A stretch of 64,000 bases of DNA from JABGPL01 sp964387885. GTDB lineage: Bacteria; Electryoneota; AABM5-125-24; Hatepunaeales; Hatepunaeaceae. The notes beneath the pieces were generated by a model. It did not search any database. It worked only from the letters and a program-made list of their open reading frames with translations, and had not been told where the DNA came from. Each line of letters starts with the position of its first letter. Position 1 is the first letter of the stretch. The position numbers were made by a program, and so were the translations under genes. This document shows positions 1 to 8,868 of this stretch, one piece after another. Location of the stretch: contig CAYLYZ010000003.1 of the NCBI GenBank assembly GCA_964387885.1, forward strand, positions 1 to 64,000, in the 5' to 3' direction.

Positions 1-24
1 GGATAATTAGAAGTGATCTGGGCT

Positions 25-56
25 GTTGGGGTGTTGGGGTGTTGGGGTATTGGGGT
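25..56. repeat. 8-bp G-rich tandem repeat, G-quadruplex-like
   Basis: The unit GTTGGGGT occurs three times exactly and a fourth time with G to A at its first base. The result is four GGGG runs at 28-31, 36-39, 44-47 and 52-55 separated by four-base loops, the textbook form of an intramolecular G-quadruplex. It lies about 210 bases upstream of the VWA lipoprotein start. No coding frame accounts for it. Confidence 0.75.
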
Positions 57-66
57 GGTTTGTGGT

Positions 67-103
67 AAGGGCTTGCGCCCTTTGACGGACAGGAATGTCC
101 GTC
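67..103. repeat. Two adjacent small palindromes (REP-like)
   Basis: Arms AAGGGC/GCCCTT (67-72, 77-82) and GACGGACA/TGTCCGTC (84-91, 96-103) each close a four-base loop. The second has the GGAA loop followed by CCTACC, a form seen in dispersed intergenic palindromes of many environmental genomes. A related palindrome occurs at 55852-55867. Confidence 0.6.
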
Positions 104-175
104 CTACCCATCCAACTATATATGTCCGACCTCCCGGAAGTCGACATTAGAATTATTTTGCCTCTCCCGGAAACC

Positions 176-204
176 TTGCATGTTCATGAAACGTTAAATA
201 AATT
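176..204 (+). promoter_or_regulatory. Possible sigma-70-type promoter for the VWA lipoprotein
   Basis: TTGCAT (176-181) and TAAATT (199-204) are separated by 17 bases in an AT-rich stretch about 60 bases upstream of the start codon at 266. The match is only partial and an overlapping TATATA lies slightly downstream, so this is a weak assignment from sequence alone. Confidence 0.3.
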
Positions 205-265
205 ATATATAGTACCCTGTCCCTAATTCGACATCTTTGATAGCATGAAACTTACAGGAGAAATT

Positions 266-1750
266 ATGAAAAGGTTAATAACACTAATACTGATTTTGAC
301 AGTTGCATCTGTTTTTCTTAACAGTTGCGAATTTGATTCTGTTTCAGGGCTCGACGAATTGAATGGCCCCGGAGGTGGTCGAGGGAACTACGGAGGTGGC
401 TCCGGTGCAACTCCAGGTGGGGCTCAAGATATGAGCTTCATCCGTCAAATGATCGATGATGGTATTGTCCCCGATCCTGAAAATTTCCTCGTTGAAGGCA
501 TTTTCTCCGAATATGACCTGCCAATAGATGGTCCTGCCCCTGAAAACATTTTTACGATCAGAGCAGCACATGGATATGCCGCGGATAAAAATCTTCCCGG
601 AGGCGGATTGTACGTTCAGCTTGGGCTCTCAAGCTCGATTGACGCAGCAACCTTCCGGCGTGATCCGCTTAATCTATCGGTAGTTGTCGATAAATCCGGA
701 TCGATGAGTGGAAGTAAAATTGAAGGTGTTAAGACCGCACTTGGTAGACTTTTGGATCAGCTCGATGCGAATGATATACTCTCGATTGTGCTGTTTAATC
801 AGGAGATGTCAGTCCTTCTCGAACCGACTCCTTTTGATGATGTAAATGCCCTTGAACTGATCGGTCAAATCGAAGCCGGTGGAAGTACCAACATGGATAT
901 CGGTATGCGGAAGGGTTACGAATTCGTCAGGCAATTCCAAGAGAATGACGAACGTTCCGACAGGGTAATGCTATTCACCGATGCGCTGCCCAACACAGGA
1001 GACCATTCGCTAGAGAATTTCCATGAAATCACTCGTGAAGGAACAGCTGACGGAATAGGACTAACCGCATTCGGTGTCGGTATAGATTTCGATCAGGATT
1101 TAATGAACTTTATCGCTACTCAGCGCGGTTGTAACTATCACTATCTTGAGAACTTCGAGAAAATCTCTCGGGTTTTTGACCGGGATTTTGATTTCTTGGT
1201 CACTCCCATCGCCTTTGACCTGAAGTTTGAAGTTGAGCTGCAGTCAGATTTCCCAGCAGTGACAAACTATGGATTCCCGGGAGGCGAAAACGCTTCTCCC
1301 GGATTTGAAGTCGGGAGTATTTTCCTGTCGCGAAACCGTGGAGCCCTGCTTCTCAGATTCCTGCCTCATGAGGGAGCAAATCCTCTGGTAGGTTCCGGGT
1401 CCAGGATTGCTGATATCAATCTGTCTTATGAGGATAAGGAGGGGCTTAGACAGTCCGAGGAATTGAATATTACCTATACCGGTGAAGATGTAGTTGACGC
1501 TGAAAACCACTATTTTGAACAGGATGGTGTGCGCATGACAGTTGCGCTCGCGCGGGAAGTCATCACAATGAAACAGGCATGTAAATACTACCACGATAGC
1601 GACAACGAATCAGCAGAGACTGATCTGGAAAATCTCCTTACTTATCTTCATGAAGAGAACGAAGGTATTGGTAATGATGTCTTATCCCGTGAGATTGCAC
1701 TGGTTGAAAAGTTGAAGAGTTTGGTTTCCATGAGGAGACCAAAAGCTTAG
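266..1750 (+). CDS. VWA-domain lipoprotein
   Basis: A 494-residue protein with a lipoprotein signal peptide (MKRL then a hydrophobic stretch ending LNSC, Cys 21), so probably anchored to a membrane on the periplasmic side. A Gly-rich linker follows, then a von Willebrand A domain at roughly residues 130-305 with the metal-ion site motif DKSGSMS, a later GGSTNM loop and LFTDALPNTG. This architecture resembles secreted YfbK/chloride-channel-like VWA proteins that mediate metal-dependent protein contacts; the partner is unknown. The start at 266 is preferred over 245 because AGGAG sits six bases before it and it begins the signal peptide. The gene stands alone, with repeats on both sides. Confidence 0.85.
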   Translation: MKRLITLILILTVASVFLNSCEFDSVSGLDELNGPGGGRGNYGGGSGATPGGAQDMSFIRQMIDDGIVPDPENFLVEGIFSEYDLPIDGPAPENIFTIRAAHGYAADKNLPGGGLYVQLGLSSSIDAATFRRDPLNLSVVVDKSGSMSGSKIEGVKTALGRLLDQLDANDILSIVLFNQEMSVLLEPTPFDDVNALELIGQIEAGGSTNMDIGMRKGYEFVRQFQENDERSDRVMLFTDALPNTGDHSLENFHEITREGTADGIGLTAFGVGIDFDQDLMNFIATQRGCNYHYLENFEKISRVFDRDFDFLVTPIAFDLKFEVELQSDFPAVTNYGFPGGENASPGFEVGSIFLSRNRGALLLRFLPHEGANPLVGSGSRIADINLSYEDKEGLRQSEELNITYTGEDVVDAENHYFEQDGVRMTVALAREVITMKQACKYYHDSDNESAETDLENLLTYLHEENEGIGNDVLSREIALVEKLKSLVSMRRPKA

Positions 1751-1810
1751 GGGAGAGTTCACAGCAAGGCAAATTCGAATTCATTGAGATTTACTCAATC
1801 CATGAAACCA

Positions 1811-1907
1811 CGTCATTCCCGCGCAGGCGGGAATCCAGTTAGTAACTATGTTTTCTAAATGTATTTCGCAGACGAAGCATTTATCCTGCCTGCGTGGGAA
1901 TAACAAA
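1811..1907. repeat. REP-type palindrome plus degenerate inverted copy
   Basis: ATTCCCGC (1815-1822) and GCGGGAAT (1827-1834) form a perfect stem with a GCAG loop. A second, decayed copy in opposite orientation runs to about 1907 (CCTGCCTGCGTGGGAATAAC). I recognise the CGTCATTCCCGCGCAGGCGG type as a palindrome widespread in unrelated bacterial genomes. It lies in the 380-base gap between the VWA gene and the DUF2520 gene, which shows no gene. Confidence 0.7.
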
Positions 1908-2047
1908 ACATTACAAGATAGGAATATTTCAAAGTCTCGGAGACGCCTGACTACTCTCAAAAAAACTACCAGATTACGCTTCGCTTGAAATCAGGCAGTA
2001 ACCAACTCTTTACTTATAACATTTCCCAAAAGTAATGACTTATATTC

Positions 2048-2129
2048 GTCTTCGCGAGGAACGAAGTGACGAAGCGATCTGTTTGTATATTAGTGAGTTA
2101 AGAGATTGCTTCACTTCGTTCGCAAAGAC
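2048..2129. repeat. Imperfect inverted repeat, MITE-like
   Basis: The left arm (2048-2080) and right arm (2101-2129) are imperfect inverse complements sharing ACGAAGTGA-type core sequence and ending in GTC/GAC. The right arm stops one base short of the stop codon of the neighbouring DUF2520 gene (2131). A single arm of the same family recurs at 17436-17470, also abutting a stop codon, which suggests a dispersed non-autonomous element. Confidence 0.7.
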
Positions 2130-2130
2130 A

Positions 2131-2955
2131 TTACTTTTCAGAACGTGTAAGACAATCCCTTAAAACACCACTCAGTAACCTATAGGTTTCCAATGACTGA
2201 GGGTAATCTGCCAAAACTCTTTCATGTTTCGCAATTGTCTCATAATCTCCCCGTGAAACAGGACCCGTTATGGATTCGGGGAGACCTTTCTGGTTGATGT
2301 TTTGGACGGTTCTTTCAATAAGAGGGATGAGAGTTCGGAAGGCGAGATCTCTATCCATTCCTGAATCCGTAAGTAAATCAACTGATATCGAAGTTAATGC
2401 TGACATGAAATTACAGGCAAAAACTCCTCCGAGGTGATACAATGAGCGCATCTCAGGCGGAACGATATAGTGTACAGCTCCTATTCTTTCTGCAAGTTCT
2501 TTTCCAAACTCAACTGCTACATCATCACCATCAATGCCAATTGTCACACCTTTTAAAAGTTCGGCTCCTTCTACTCCGGTGAAAGTCTGCATGGGATGCC
2601 ATGTCAATACTGATGCCCCGTTATGGCGTAAATCTGCCAATATCTCAGCTGACTCAGAACCGGCGGAGTGCCCTACAATCATCCCTTTTCCGATCTTTTT
2701 CAATTTTAATAACGATTCAACAACTCTCTTGATTTCACCATCGGGAACGCAAACCAAAAGGAATTTAATTCCTGATGGCAACTCCTCCAGGCTTCTGATA
2801 ATACGTATTTTCGGGGCGGGTTTGTCCGATTCAGGATCAATTGCAACAACACATTCTACCACATAACCGGCATTGACAAACGTACGAGCTAACACTCCGC
2901 CAACTTTGCCATTGCCGATTATCCCGATCGGAATATTGGATTCGTTTTCCGTCAT
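2131..2955 (-). CDS. Rossmann-fold DUF2520 protein, putative NAD(P)-dependent oxidoreductase
   Basis: A 274-residue protein with an N-terminal dinucleotide-binding fold (GIIGNGKVGGVLA near residue 11, then VCVPDGEI and VGHSAGSES) and an all-helical C-terminal half with the HPMQTF and LGGVFACNF motifs typical of the DUF2520 family. The overall shape is like 6-phosphogluconate dehydrogenase-type reductases, but the substrate of the family is not established. It starts three bases after the UDP-glucose dehydrogenase stop and is probably the last gene of that operon. A palindromic repeat lies right after its stop. Confidence 0.85.
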   Translation of the reverse strand: MTENESNIPIGIIGNGKVGGVLARTFVNAGYVVECVVAIDPESDKPAPKIRIIRSLEELPSGIKFLLVCVPDGEIKRVVESLLKLKKIGKGMIVGHSAGSESAEILADLRHNGASVLTWHPMQTFTGVEGAELLKGVTIGIDGDDVAVEFGKELAERIGAVHYIVPPEMRSLYHLGGVFACNFMSALTSISVDLLTDSGMDRDLAFRTLIPLIERTVQNINQKGLPESITGPVSRGDYETIAKHERVLADYPQSLETYRLLSGVLRDCLTRSEK

Positions 2956-2958
2956 TAT

Positions 2959-4281
2959 TTAAGTAGTGTGCTGTCTTTCAAGTGATCTGCCCACACCGAA
3001 GTAGGTGAATCCGAGATCTACCATTTGTGGTGGATCAAACAGGTTTCTCCCATCAAAGATCACATGGCCTCTCATTAAATCACGTATCTGTTCAAAATCC
3101 GGATGTCTGAACTCATTCCATTCAGTCGCGACAACCAGTGCATCGGCATTTTTGAGTGCTGAATAACTATCGGGGGCATATTTAATCCGGTCACCAAAAA
3201 TCACCCGGGATGTATCCATCGCCTGTGGATCATAAGCCTGAACATTCGCCCCACCATCGAGAAGACAGTTAATAATAGGAATAACCGGTGACTCTCTTAC
3301 ATCATCTGTATTTGCCTTAAAAGCAAGACCCCATATTGCAATATTCAGACCTTTAAGATCACTCTTAAAGTAATCTAGTATCTTACCAGGAATAAACTGT
3401 TTTTGGACAGCATTTGCTTCAATTGCTGCCTTAACGAGTAAAAGTTTAAGATTTTGGTTATCCGCAGTGAAATTTATCGCCCGTAAATCTTTGGGAAAGC
3501 ATGATCCACCGAATCCTACTCCCGGAAATAGAAAACTCTGACCAATTCTTGAATCGGAACCTATTCCATGCCTGACCTCATTAATGTCTGCACCAACAAG
3601 TTCGCAGAGTCGAGCTATCTCATTGATAAAGGAAATCTTGGTAGCAAGAAAAGCATTAGCTGTATATTTCGTCAATTCTGCAGATGCTACGCGCATTGTG
3701 ATAATGCGATTTACTGTTCTAACGAATGGTGCATACAAATCGCAGAGGATGTCTTCTGCCTTTTTACTGTCGCAACCTATCACAATCCTGTCGGGTTTCA
3801 CAAAATCCTCGACTGCTGCGCCTTCTTTTAAGAACTCCGGATTTGAAACAACATCAAACGGTTCATTGGTAATTTTTGAAATTATATCTCGAACCTTTTC
3901 AGCTGTTCCGACGGGAACCGTTGATTTGTCAACAATTACTTTATAATTATTTATCCCTTTAGCAACCTCTTGTGCAGCACTGAGTACGTGTTGTAAATCT
4001 GCAGAACCATCCTCATCTGATGGAGTTGGTACAGCCATAAAAATCACCAGGCTTTGCGAAACTGCACTAATAGTATCAGTTGTGAAATTCAATCGACCTG
4101 CTTTTGAATTACGAGTAACCATATCTTCAAGTCCAGGCTCGAAAATCGGAATTATACCTCTCTTCAATTGATCAATGCGCTCTTCATTAATATCAACACA
4201 TATAACGTCATTCCCAGTTTCAGCAAAAGCTGCTCCTGCTACCAAGCCAACATATCCAGTACCTATTATTGCTATTTTCAT
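2959..4281 (-). CDS. ugd: UDP-glucose 6-dehydrogenase
   Basis: Oxidises UDP-glucose to UDP-glucuronate with two NAD+, feeding surface polysaccharide synthesis. At 440 residues it has the family's usual length. The N-terminal NAD site is GTGYVGL (residues 7-13), the central region carries VSNPEFLKEG, and the nucleophile is Cys 261 in GGSCFPKD. The C-terminal UDP-binding region includes WGLAFKANTDDVRESP. It lies in a tight minus-strand run with the YihY gene (2 bases upstream) and the DUF2520 gene (3 bases downstream), consistent with cotranscription. No glycosyltransferases are nearby, so the polysaccharide cannot be named. Confidence 0.95.
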   Translation of the reverse strand: MKIAIIGTGYVGLVAGAAFAETGNDVICVDINEERIDQLKRGIIPIFEPGLEDMVTRNSKAGRLNFTTDTISAVSQSLVIFMAVPTPSDEDGSADLQHVLSAAQEVAKGINNYKVIVDKSTVPVGTAEKVRDIISKITNEPFDVVSNPEFLKEGAAVEDFVKPDRIVIGCDSKKAEDILCDLYAPFVRTVNRIITMRVASAELTKYTANAFLATKISFINEIARLCELVGADINEVRHGIGSDSRIGQSFLFPGVGFGGSCFPKDLRAINFTADNQNLKLLLVKAAIEANAVQKQFIPGKILDYFKSDLKGLNIAIWGLAFKANTDDVRESPVIPIINCLLDGGANVQAYDPQAMDTSRVIFGDRIKYAPDSYSALKNADALVVATEWNEFRHPDFEQIRDLMRGHVIFDGRNLFDPPQMVDLGFTYFGVGRSLERQHTT

Positions 4282-4283
4282 TT

Positions 4284-5585
4284 TTAAAATCCCTTGTTTT
4301 CTGTTTTAGTAGGAACATTTGCTACTTCCGATACAAAGTCACCAAGAGACATTCGCTCGGTTTCTGATGTTCCGATCCTGCTTTTTTCAACCAGCCATGT
4401 TTTTACCGTTTCCCATTCAGCTGCTGCTGGCCATGACCATTTTTTTACAGATTCAAAAGTTAGAATCTGATCAATATCTTTGATTTTAAGAGTTTCCGGC
4501 GCAAGTGCCAGAAGTAGCTCATTATTGCCTTTCCCGGTCCGTTTTAGAATTTCTCCATGAACTAATTTGTCAGCTATACCTGAAACAGCTTCAGGAGGTA
4601 TGTTCCAATTCCTACACCATTCCTCAACTGTAACAGTCGGCCTTTTCCCCTGAAATGCATGTGTCACCTCTGCCAGAATTAAATATGCCAGAGCATCCTG
4701 CTGGGTTCGCGAAAGCCTGATATCATTGTGTTTGTCCTCAAGATTTTGGAAATTCTGATACACAAAAGAAACCTCTACCCCAATCAAAACAACAATCCAG
4801 GAGAGGTTGACCCAGACCATTAACAAGGGAATAACAGCCAAAGAACCGTATATGACATCATACTGGACTAATTTTCCCGTATAAAAAATAAAACCGGCTT
4901 TCACAAATTCATAAAGCAGAATTGCCACAGTTGTCCCCAGCAATGCTGCAATAGTCTTAACTTTAGTTCCGGGAAGGAATCGGTATAGCAGGAAAAATCC
5001 AAGCATTACCATCAGAGTCGGTAAACTTCGATTTATCAGACTTTCTGCAAATTCTATCTTTGTGAAAGTGTTTGCCACAATTGGCAACGCTTTCAAATAT
5101 GTTGTTAATGCCAGAGAACTCCCAACCAGGATCGGGATTATGGTTATCATCCCCCAGTATAATGGCAATCTACGCCAACTACCTGCTCTTGACTTCGCAC
5201 CCCAAATCAGGTTAAATGTACCCTCTACCGTTGCGGCGACGCCATATACTGCAAAAAGGAGAAACAACAGTCCAATTCCTCCGACCATAGTATCGCCACC
5301 CGTAAGCAAAAGGTTTTCGATTTTATCTGCAACGATTGTTCCACTGCCAGGGGTGAGATTGCGAAGCAGAACAGGCTTTAGCACCTCCATGAACCACTCG
5401 GCTCCGCCAAACAGCTTAAACATACTAAAGGATATAACCAGCAAAGGAACCAGGGATAAAAACGTCGCAAACGTTAATGCCATTGCCCTTAACAACAGAT
5501 TATCAACAACAAATTCTCTGAAAGTAACCCGGATAAACCTGATAATTCTGTGTTCTGCGATCGTTTCTAAGCTGATGTTATGCAA
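4284..5585 (-). CDS. YihY/BrkB family inner-membrane protein
   Basis: A 433-residue membrane protein with about six transmembrane segments within residues 30-285, including the family hallmarks RAMALTFATFLSLVPLL near the N-terminus and YGSLAVIPLLMVWVNLSW. The family was once called ribonuclease BN by mistake; its actual role, possibly transport or envelope-related, is unsettled. A cytoplasmic C-terminal part (about 290-433) looks like a winged-helix fold, as in longer family members. It is the first gene of the run with ugd and the DUF2520 gene. Confidence 0.85.
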   Translation of the reverse strand: MHNISLETIAEHRIIRFIRVTFREFVVDNLLLRAMALTFATFLSLVPLLVISFSMFKLFGGAEWFMEVLKPVLLRNLTPGSGTIVADKIENLLLTGGDTMVGGIGLLFLLFAVYGVAATVEGTFNLIWGAKSRAGSWRRLPLYWGMITIIPILVGSSLALTTYLKALPIVANTFTKIEFAESLINRSLPTLMVMLGFFLLYRFLPGTKVKTIAALLGTTVAILLYEFVKAGFIFYTGKLVQYDVIYGSLAVIPLLMVWVNLSWIVVLIGVEVSFVYQNFQNLEDKHNDIRLSRTQQDALAYLILAEVTHAFQGKRPTVTVEEWCRNWNIPPEAVSGIADKLVHGEILKRTGKGNNELLLALAPETLKIKDIDQILTFESVKKWSWPAAAEWETVKTWLVEKSRIGTSETERMSLGDFVSEVANVPTKTENKGF

Positions 5586-5763
5586 ATTGTTCCTGTTTTT
5601 ATTGATTCATTCTGGTCTTAAACTTCAACGAGCTGTCTTCAAATATACATGACAAATATTGGTTTTTCAATCTGAGATGTTCAATCTTATTGAAAGTAAT
5701 CTAAATTCTTCTAAGCAAATCAATTAATTTGACTTCATCCTCTGAACCTGACATGTTTTCAAC

Positions 5764-6156
5764 TTATTGAATTATTTTCGGATGAGTATTATAGGCAAGG
5801 TTACGAGCTGAAAGAATTGTACCATCGGGTAAAGTAGCCTGTATATCAAAGGTATATCTTTCTAAGTTTTGAAATCTGTATGTTACACCATTACTAACAT
5901 AGGACGATCCATCTTCGGAAATGGGATAACCAATTTTTGAATAATCCAAACCTCTAAATGATCGATCACCACCACCGTTTTCAACAGATCGGCAATACCA
6001 TAGCTGAGCTTTCTCGATTATTTGATAACTTTCTGATTTCGCACGATAATACGGATCAGATTCTCTATGGTTGTACAACATTTCCGTTCTTCCCAATATT
6101 ACGAAAACAATGACAAGAATACCGAATATTAATAATATGTTTCGATCGTGTTTCAA
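5764..6156 (-). CDS. Membrane-anchored, pseudopilin-like small protein
   Basis: A 130-residue protein with one N-terminal transmembrane helix (about residues 7-22) and a short cytoplasmic head, the rest being outside. The region AQLWYCRSVENGGGDRSF followed by a beta-rich tail resembles short minor-pilin-like proteins of FCB genomes, where a helix leading to a Gly-rich loop and an F-x-G motif are common. There is no clear prepilin peptidase site (no G followed by FTxxE), so it may simply be an anchored periplasmic protein. It stands alone between the YihY gene and a terminator-like hairpin. The function is not recognised. Confidence 0.6.
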   Translation of the reverse strand: MKHDRNILLIFGILVIVFVILGRTEMLYNHRESDPYYRAKSESYQIIEKAQLWYCRSVENGGGDRSFRGLDYSKIGYPISEDGSSYVSNGVTYRFQNLERYTFDIQATLPDGTILSARNLAYNTHPKIIQ

Positions 6157-6190
6157 ATCTACAGGTTTACCACCCTTTTAGTATAAACAA

Positions 6191-6233
6191 ATCATCTCCA
6201 TGCAGATTTTGGTTCAATCTGCATGGAGATGAT
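6191..6233 (-). terminator. Strong hairpin downstream of the sppA-like gene
   Basis: A perfect 18-bp stem (6191-6208 with 6216-6233) closes a seven-base loop about 50 bases past the SppA stop. Read on the minus strand it is followed by TTGTTTATAC, a weak U-tract. It fits a transcription terminator for the SppA gene, or an mRNA 3' end stabiliser. Confidence 0.7.
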
Positions 6234-6281
6234 AATAATCTCACTGAATCTCTTATCAAGCCAATTTATTGATAAGAGCTT

Positions 6282-8792
6282 CTACTTAATATCGACTTCG
6301 TATGGCATAACATAAAGGACTTCTCCATCAGCCCATTTTGTTTCATTACCAATCATGTTTGCCACCTTTACAACAGATTCAGGCAGCACCGTCCGGACGG
6401 CACCTTCCAATAACTCGTTAAGTTCAGAAATACCACCTTTCGGATAGATTTTAGTGTTATATTTCTCACCTTCTTTGATACCGGCTGCGCGAGCTGCCAT
6501 ATCAATAGCCAGGTCTAATCCACCCGTCCTGTCAATCAGACCATTTTCTTCCGCGGCTTTACCACTCCAGATTCGACCCTGACCAACGGCATTTACTGCT
6601 GAAGTATCCATACCTCGACCATCAGCGACCTGACTTATGAAGGTTTGATAGAATTGATCGATATGATCGCGTAGTTTAACCCATTCCTCATCGGTAAAGG
6701 AACGATAACCGGCGTACATGTCAGCATGTTCACCACGACGTAAGGTTTCATGGTTCAATTTCAGTTTTTTCTGGAATTCACCATAATTGAACTTACCGGA
6801 TATTACACCAATTGATCCTGTAATAGTCGTTGGCATTGCTACAATTGAATCAGCCTGACATGCTACGTAGTATCCACCGGAACCGGCAACGTCTGACATT
6901 GAAACGATAAACGGTTTCTTATCATCTCCTTCAGTTGTTCGAATAACTTCGCGAGTAATAAGCTCAGATGCGAGAGCCGAACCGCCTGGTGAATCAACGC
7001 GGAAGACGATTGCATCAACATCCTTGTTTTCGCGTGCGGCTTTTATCGCCTTGGAGATAGTTACGCTACCCATTGTCTCTCCACCGAATAATCCACCACT
7101 TGAAGATTTTCCAGATGTGATCCCGCCAGTTCCGTAGATTATTGCTATACTCTTTTTGCGGAAATCTTCCCACTCGGTGTTCTTTTCACGCCACATTTTG
7201 TACATAAATTCTTTCTGAATAGCGGGTTCACCATCCGCTAATTCCTTGATAAGATCTTCAATCTCATCCTCATATACCAGCTTATCAATAAGGCCTGATT
7301 CCAGGGCTTCATTGTCGGAGAAAGGTCCTTCATCAAATAAATTTTTCACTTCCTCAACTGTCTTACCTCGTCCCTCAGCTACCGCATTTACGAATACATC
7401 ATAGATATCATCAAGAATGGCATTTGTTGCTTCTGCTTGTGCGTCTGACATATTATCACGGGTCAGCATATCTGATGCAGATTTGTATTTACCGATGTGT
7501 TCTAATTGTGGTTCTACACCGATCCAGTCAAGTGTACCACGGAGAAACTGCATGTGAGCTGCCAGACCTGTCAGGTGTAAACTTCCGGTTGGAGGCATGT
7601 AAATTCTATCTGCTACAGATGCGAGGTAAAATGTCCCATTCCCGAGAGATTCGGCATAAACTACAATCTGTTTGCCGGCTTCTTTGAATTTAACGAGCGC
7701 ATCTCTCATCTCCTGCATCTTAGCCCATCCGGCTCCGAAACCTTCCATTTTCAGATAAATGCCCTCGACTTCCGGATCATCGGTCAGTTTCTTCATTAAC
7801 TTATTGAAGTTACGAATAGTCCGGGAGGGTTTTGAGAAAAAGCCGCCTCGATTTTGTTCGACAATTGTCCCTCTCAGATTGAGCTTGACAAATTTCTCAG
7901 ATTTCTTTTTAAGGATGGTCTTCTCTTTCTGATCGGAGAAGTTCACGAATGCTGTTCCCGTTCCTGAACTCCTGTGATGACTGCCAAATCCGGAGTTTCC
8001 AAAGCTGAAAGACAAGCCTCCGATGATCTCTTCGGGTCGGGCAAGATTACCCTTTACTTCAGGTAGATAATCAACATGAGCAACAATACCGGGAAGAATT
8101 ACCGCTTGAACTCCAATCTTCATCCCCATTTCATCAAAATAGCCTTCCTCTGTGAAGATATCAGTTTCATCGAATCTTCGCAGATTAAAATCTGCAGATA
8201 TTGTTAGCCGATCACCATAATTATTACCGATCGGACCAAAAGGTGCTAACGGACGAAATGCAAGTCCAAGATCATAACCAACATTGGATTTTTCCCCGTT
8301 AATCTCAGGTTGATTTATTCCTCGCGCAACAGCACCAAATGACACGCAGCGCATTGGTCGCGACAGTACACCAAAATCCCAGTTGTTCTTGCGGTCGATG
8401 CCTGTTGTCCAACTGTATCCGAAGCCCATGTAAAAGCCATCGTCACCACCACCAAGACCCCAGGTATACCGACGCTGATTTATATCATCATGGTTAAACA
8501 CTTCAGCACTGAAACCGAAACCATCATCTTTTAGCGCAAATCCCCAATCGCCAAATTGAGTTTCTTTCTGATAGGGCAACATTAACATTGTTGAACTGCC
8601 ATTACTGATTCCGAGACCTGCCGGGTTGGCAAGAATGGATAGAGATCCATCTGTTGCTGCTACTGAATGTTGTGGTAGTGAAAAGAATGTCGGCGGCACT
8701 CCGGGCAGATTAAAACCTTGAGCACTTGCCCAGTTTGAGGCAAATAACATAACTACTATTACCAGTAAAAAAACACCTGCGGTGCGTTTCAT
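6282..8792 (-). CDS. sppA: SppA-type serine protease fused to an N-terminal beta-rich domain
   Basis: An 836-residue protein. Residues 1-24 are a cleavable signal peptide ending ASA. Residues 25-290 are rich in alternating beta strands with aromatic residues (FGAVARGIN, YDLGLAFRPL) and look like an outer-membrane-type barrel. Residues 300-836 are a tandem S49 peptidase of the long SppA type: catalytic Lys 437 in GKYKSAS within the first repeat and Ser 638 in DVAGSGGYY within the second. SppA normally cleaves spent signal peptides in the inner membrane and is anchored by a helix. Here that anchor is replaced by the beta-rich domain, so location and substrates may differ. It is a single gene with its own hairpin downstream, next to porX upstream. 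Confidence 0.9.
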   Translation of the reverse strand: MKRTAGVFLLVIVVMLFASNWASAQGFNLPGVPPTFFSLPQHSVAATDGSLSILANPAGLGISNGSSTMLMLPYQKETQFGDWGFALKDDGFGFSAEVFNHDDINQRRYTWGLGGGDDGFYMGFGYSWTTGIDRKNNWDFGVLSRPMRCVSFGAVARGINQPEINGEKSNVGYDLGLAFRPLAPFGPIGNNYGDRLTISADFNLRRFDETDIFTEEGYFDEMGMKIGVQAVILPGIVAHVDYLPEVKGNLARPEEIIGGLSFSFGNSGFGSHHRSSGTGTAFVNFSDQKEKTILKKKSEKFVKLNLRGTIVEQNRGGFFSKPSRTIRNFNKLMKKLTDDPEVEGIYLKMEGFGAGWAKMQEMRDALVKFKEAGKQIVVYAESLGNGTFYLASVADRIYMPPTGSLHLTGLAAHMQFLRGTLDWIGVEPQLEHIGKYKSASDMLTRDNMSDAQAEATNAILDDIYDVFVNAVAEGRGKTVEEVKNLFDEGPFSDNEALESGLIDKLVYEDEIEDLIKELADGEPAIQKEFMYKMWREKNTEWEDFRKKSIAIIYGTGGITSGKSSSGGLFGGETMGSVTISKAIKAARENKDVDAIVFRVDSPGGSALASELITREVIRTTEGDDKKPFIVSMSDVAGSGGYYVACQADSIVAMPTTITGSIGVISGKFNYGEFQKKLKLNHETLRRGEHADMYAGYRSFTDEEWVKLRDHIDQFYQTFISQVADGRGMDTSAVNAVGQGRIWSGKAAEENGLIDRTGGLDLAIDMAARAAGIKEGEKYNTKIYPKGGISELNELLEGAVRTVLPESVVKVANMIGNETKWADGEVLYVMPYEVDIK

Positions 8793-8868
8793 AGCACCTC
8801 CCCTTCTTAATGAAAATTCTGTAAACTTAAAAGGGTATAACCCTTCATTTTTTGGACGTGATTTAAAC

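Noticed and set aside
5062..5652. Plus-strand frame of 196 codons opposite the YihY gene
   Set aside because: It is antisense to a well-supported membrane protein, has no family signature and begins without a ribosome site.
5764..6156. Type IV pilin
   Set aside because: The N-terminal helix lacks the prepilin cleavage site with the conserved Glu at position +5, so pilin assembly is not supported.
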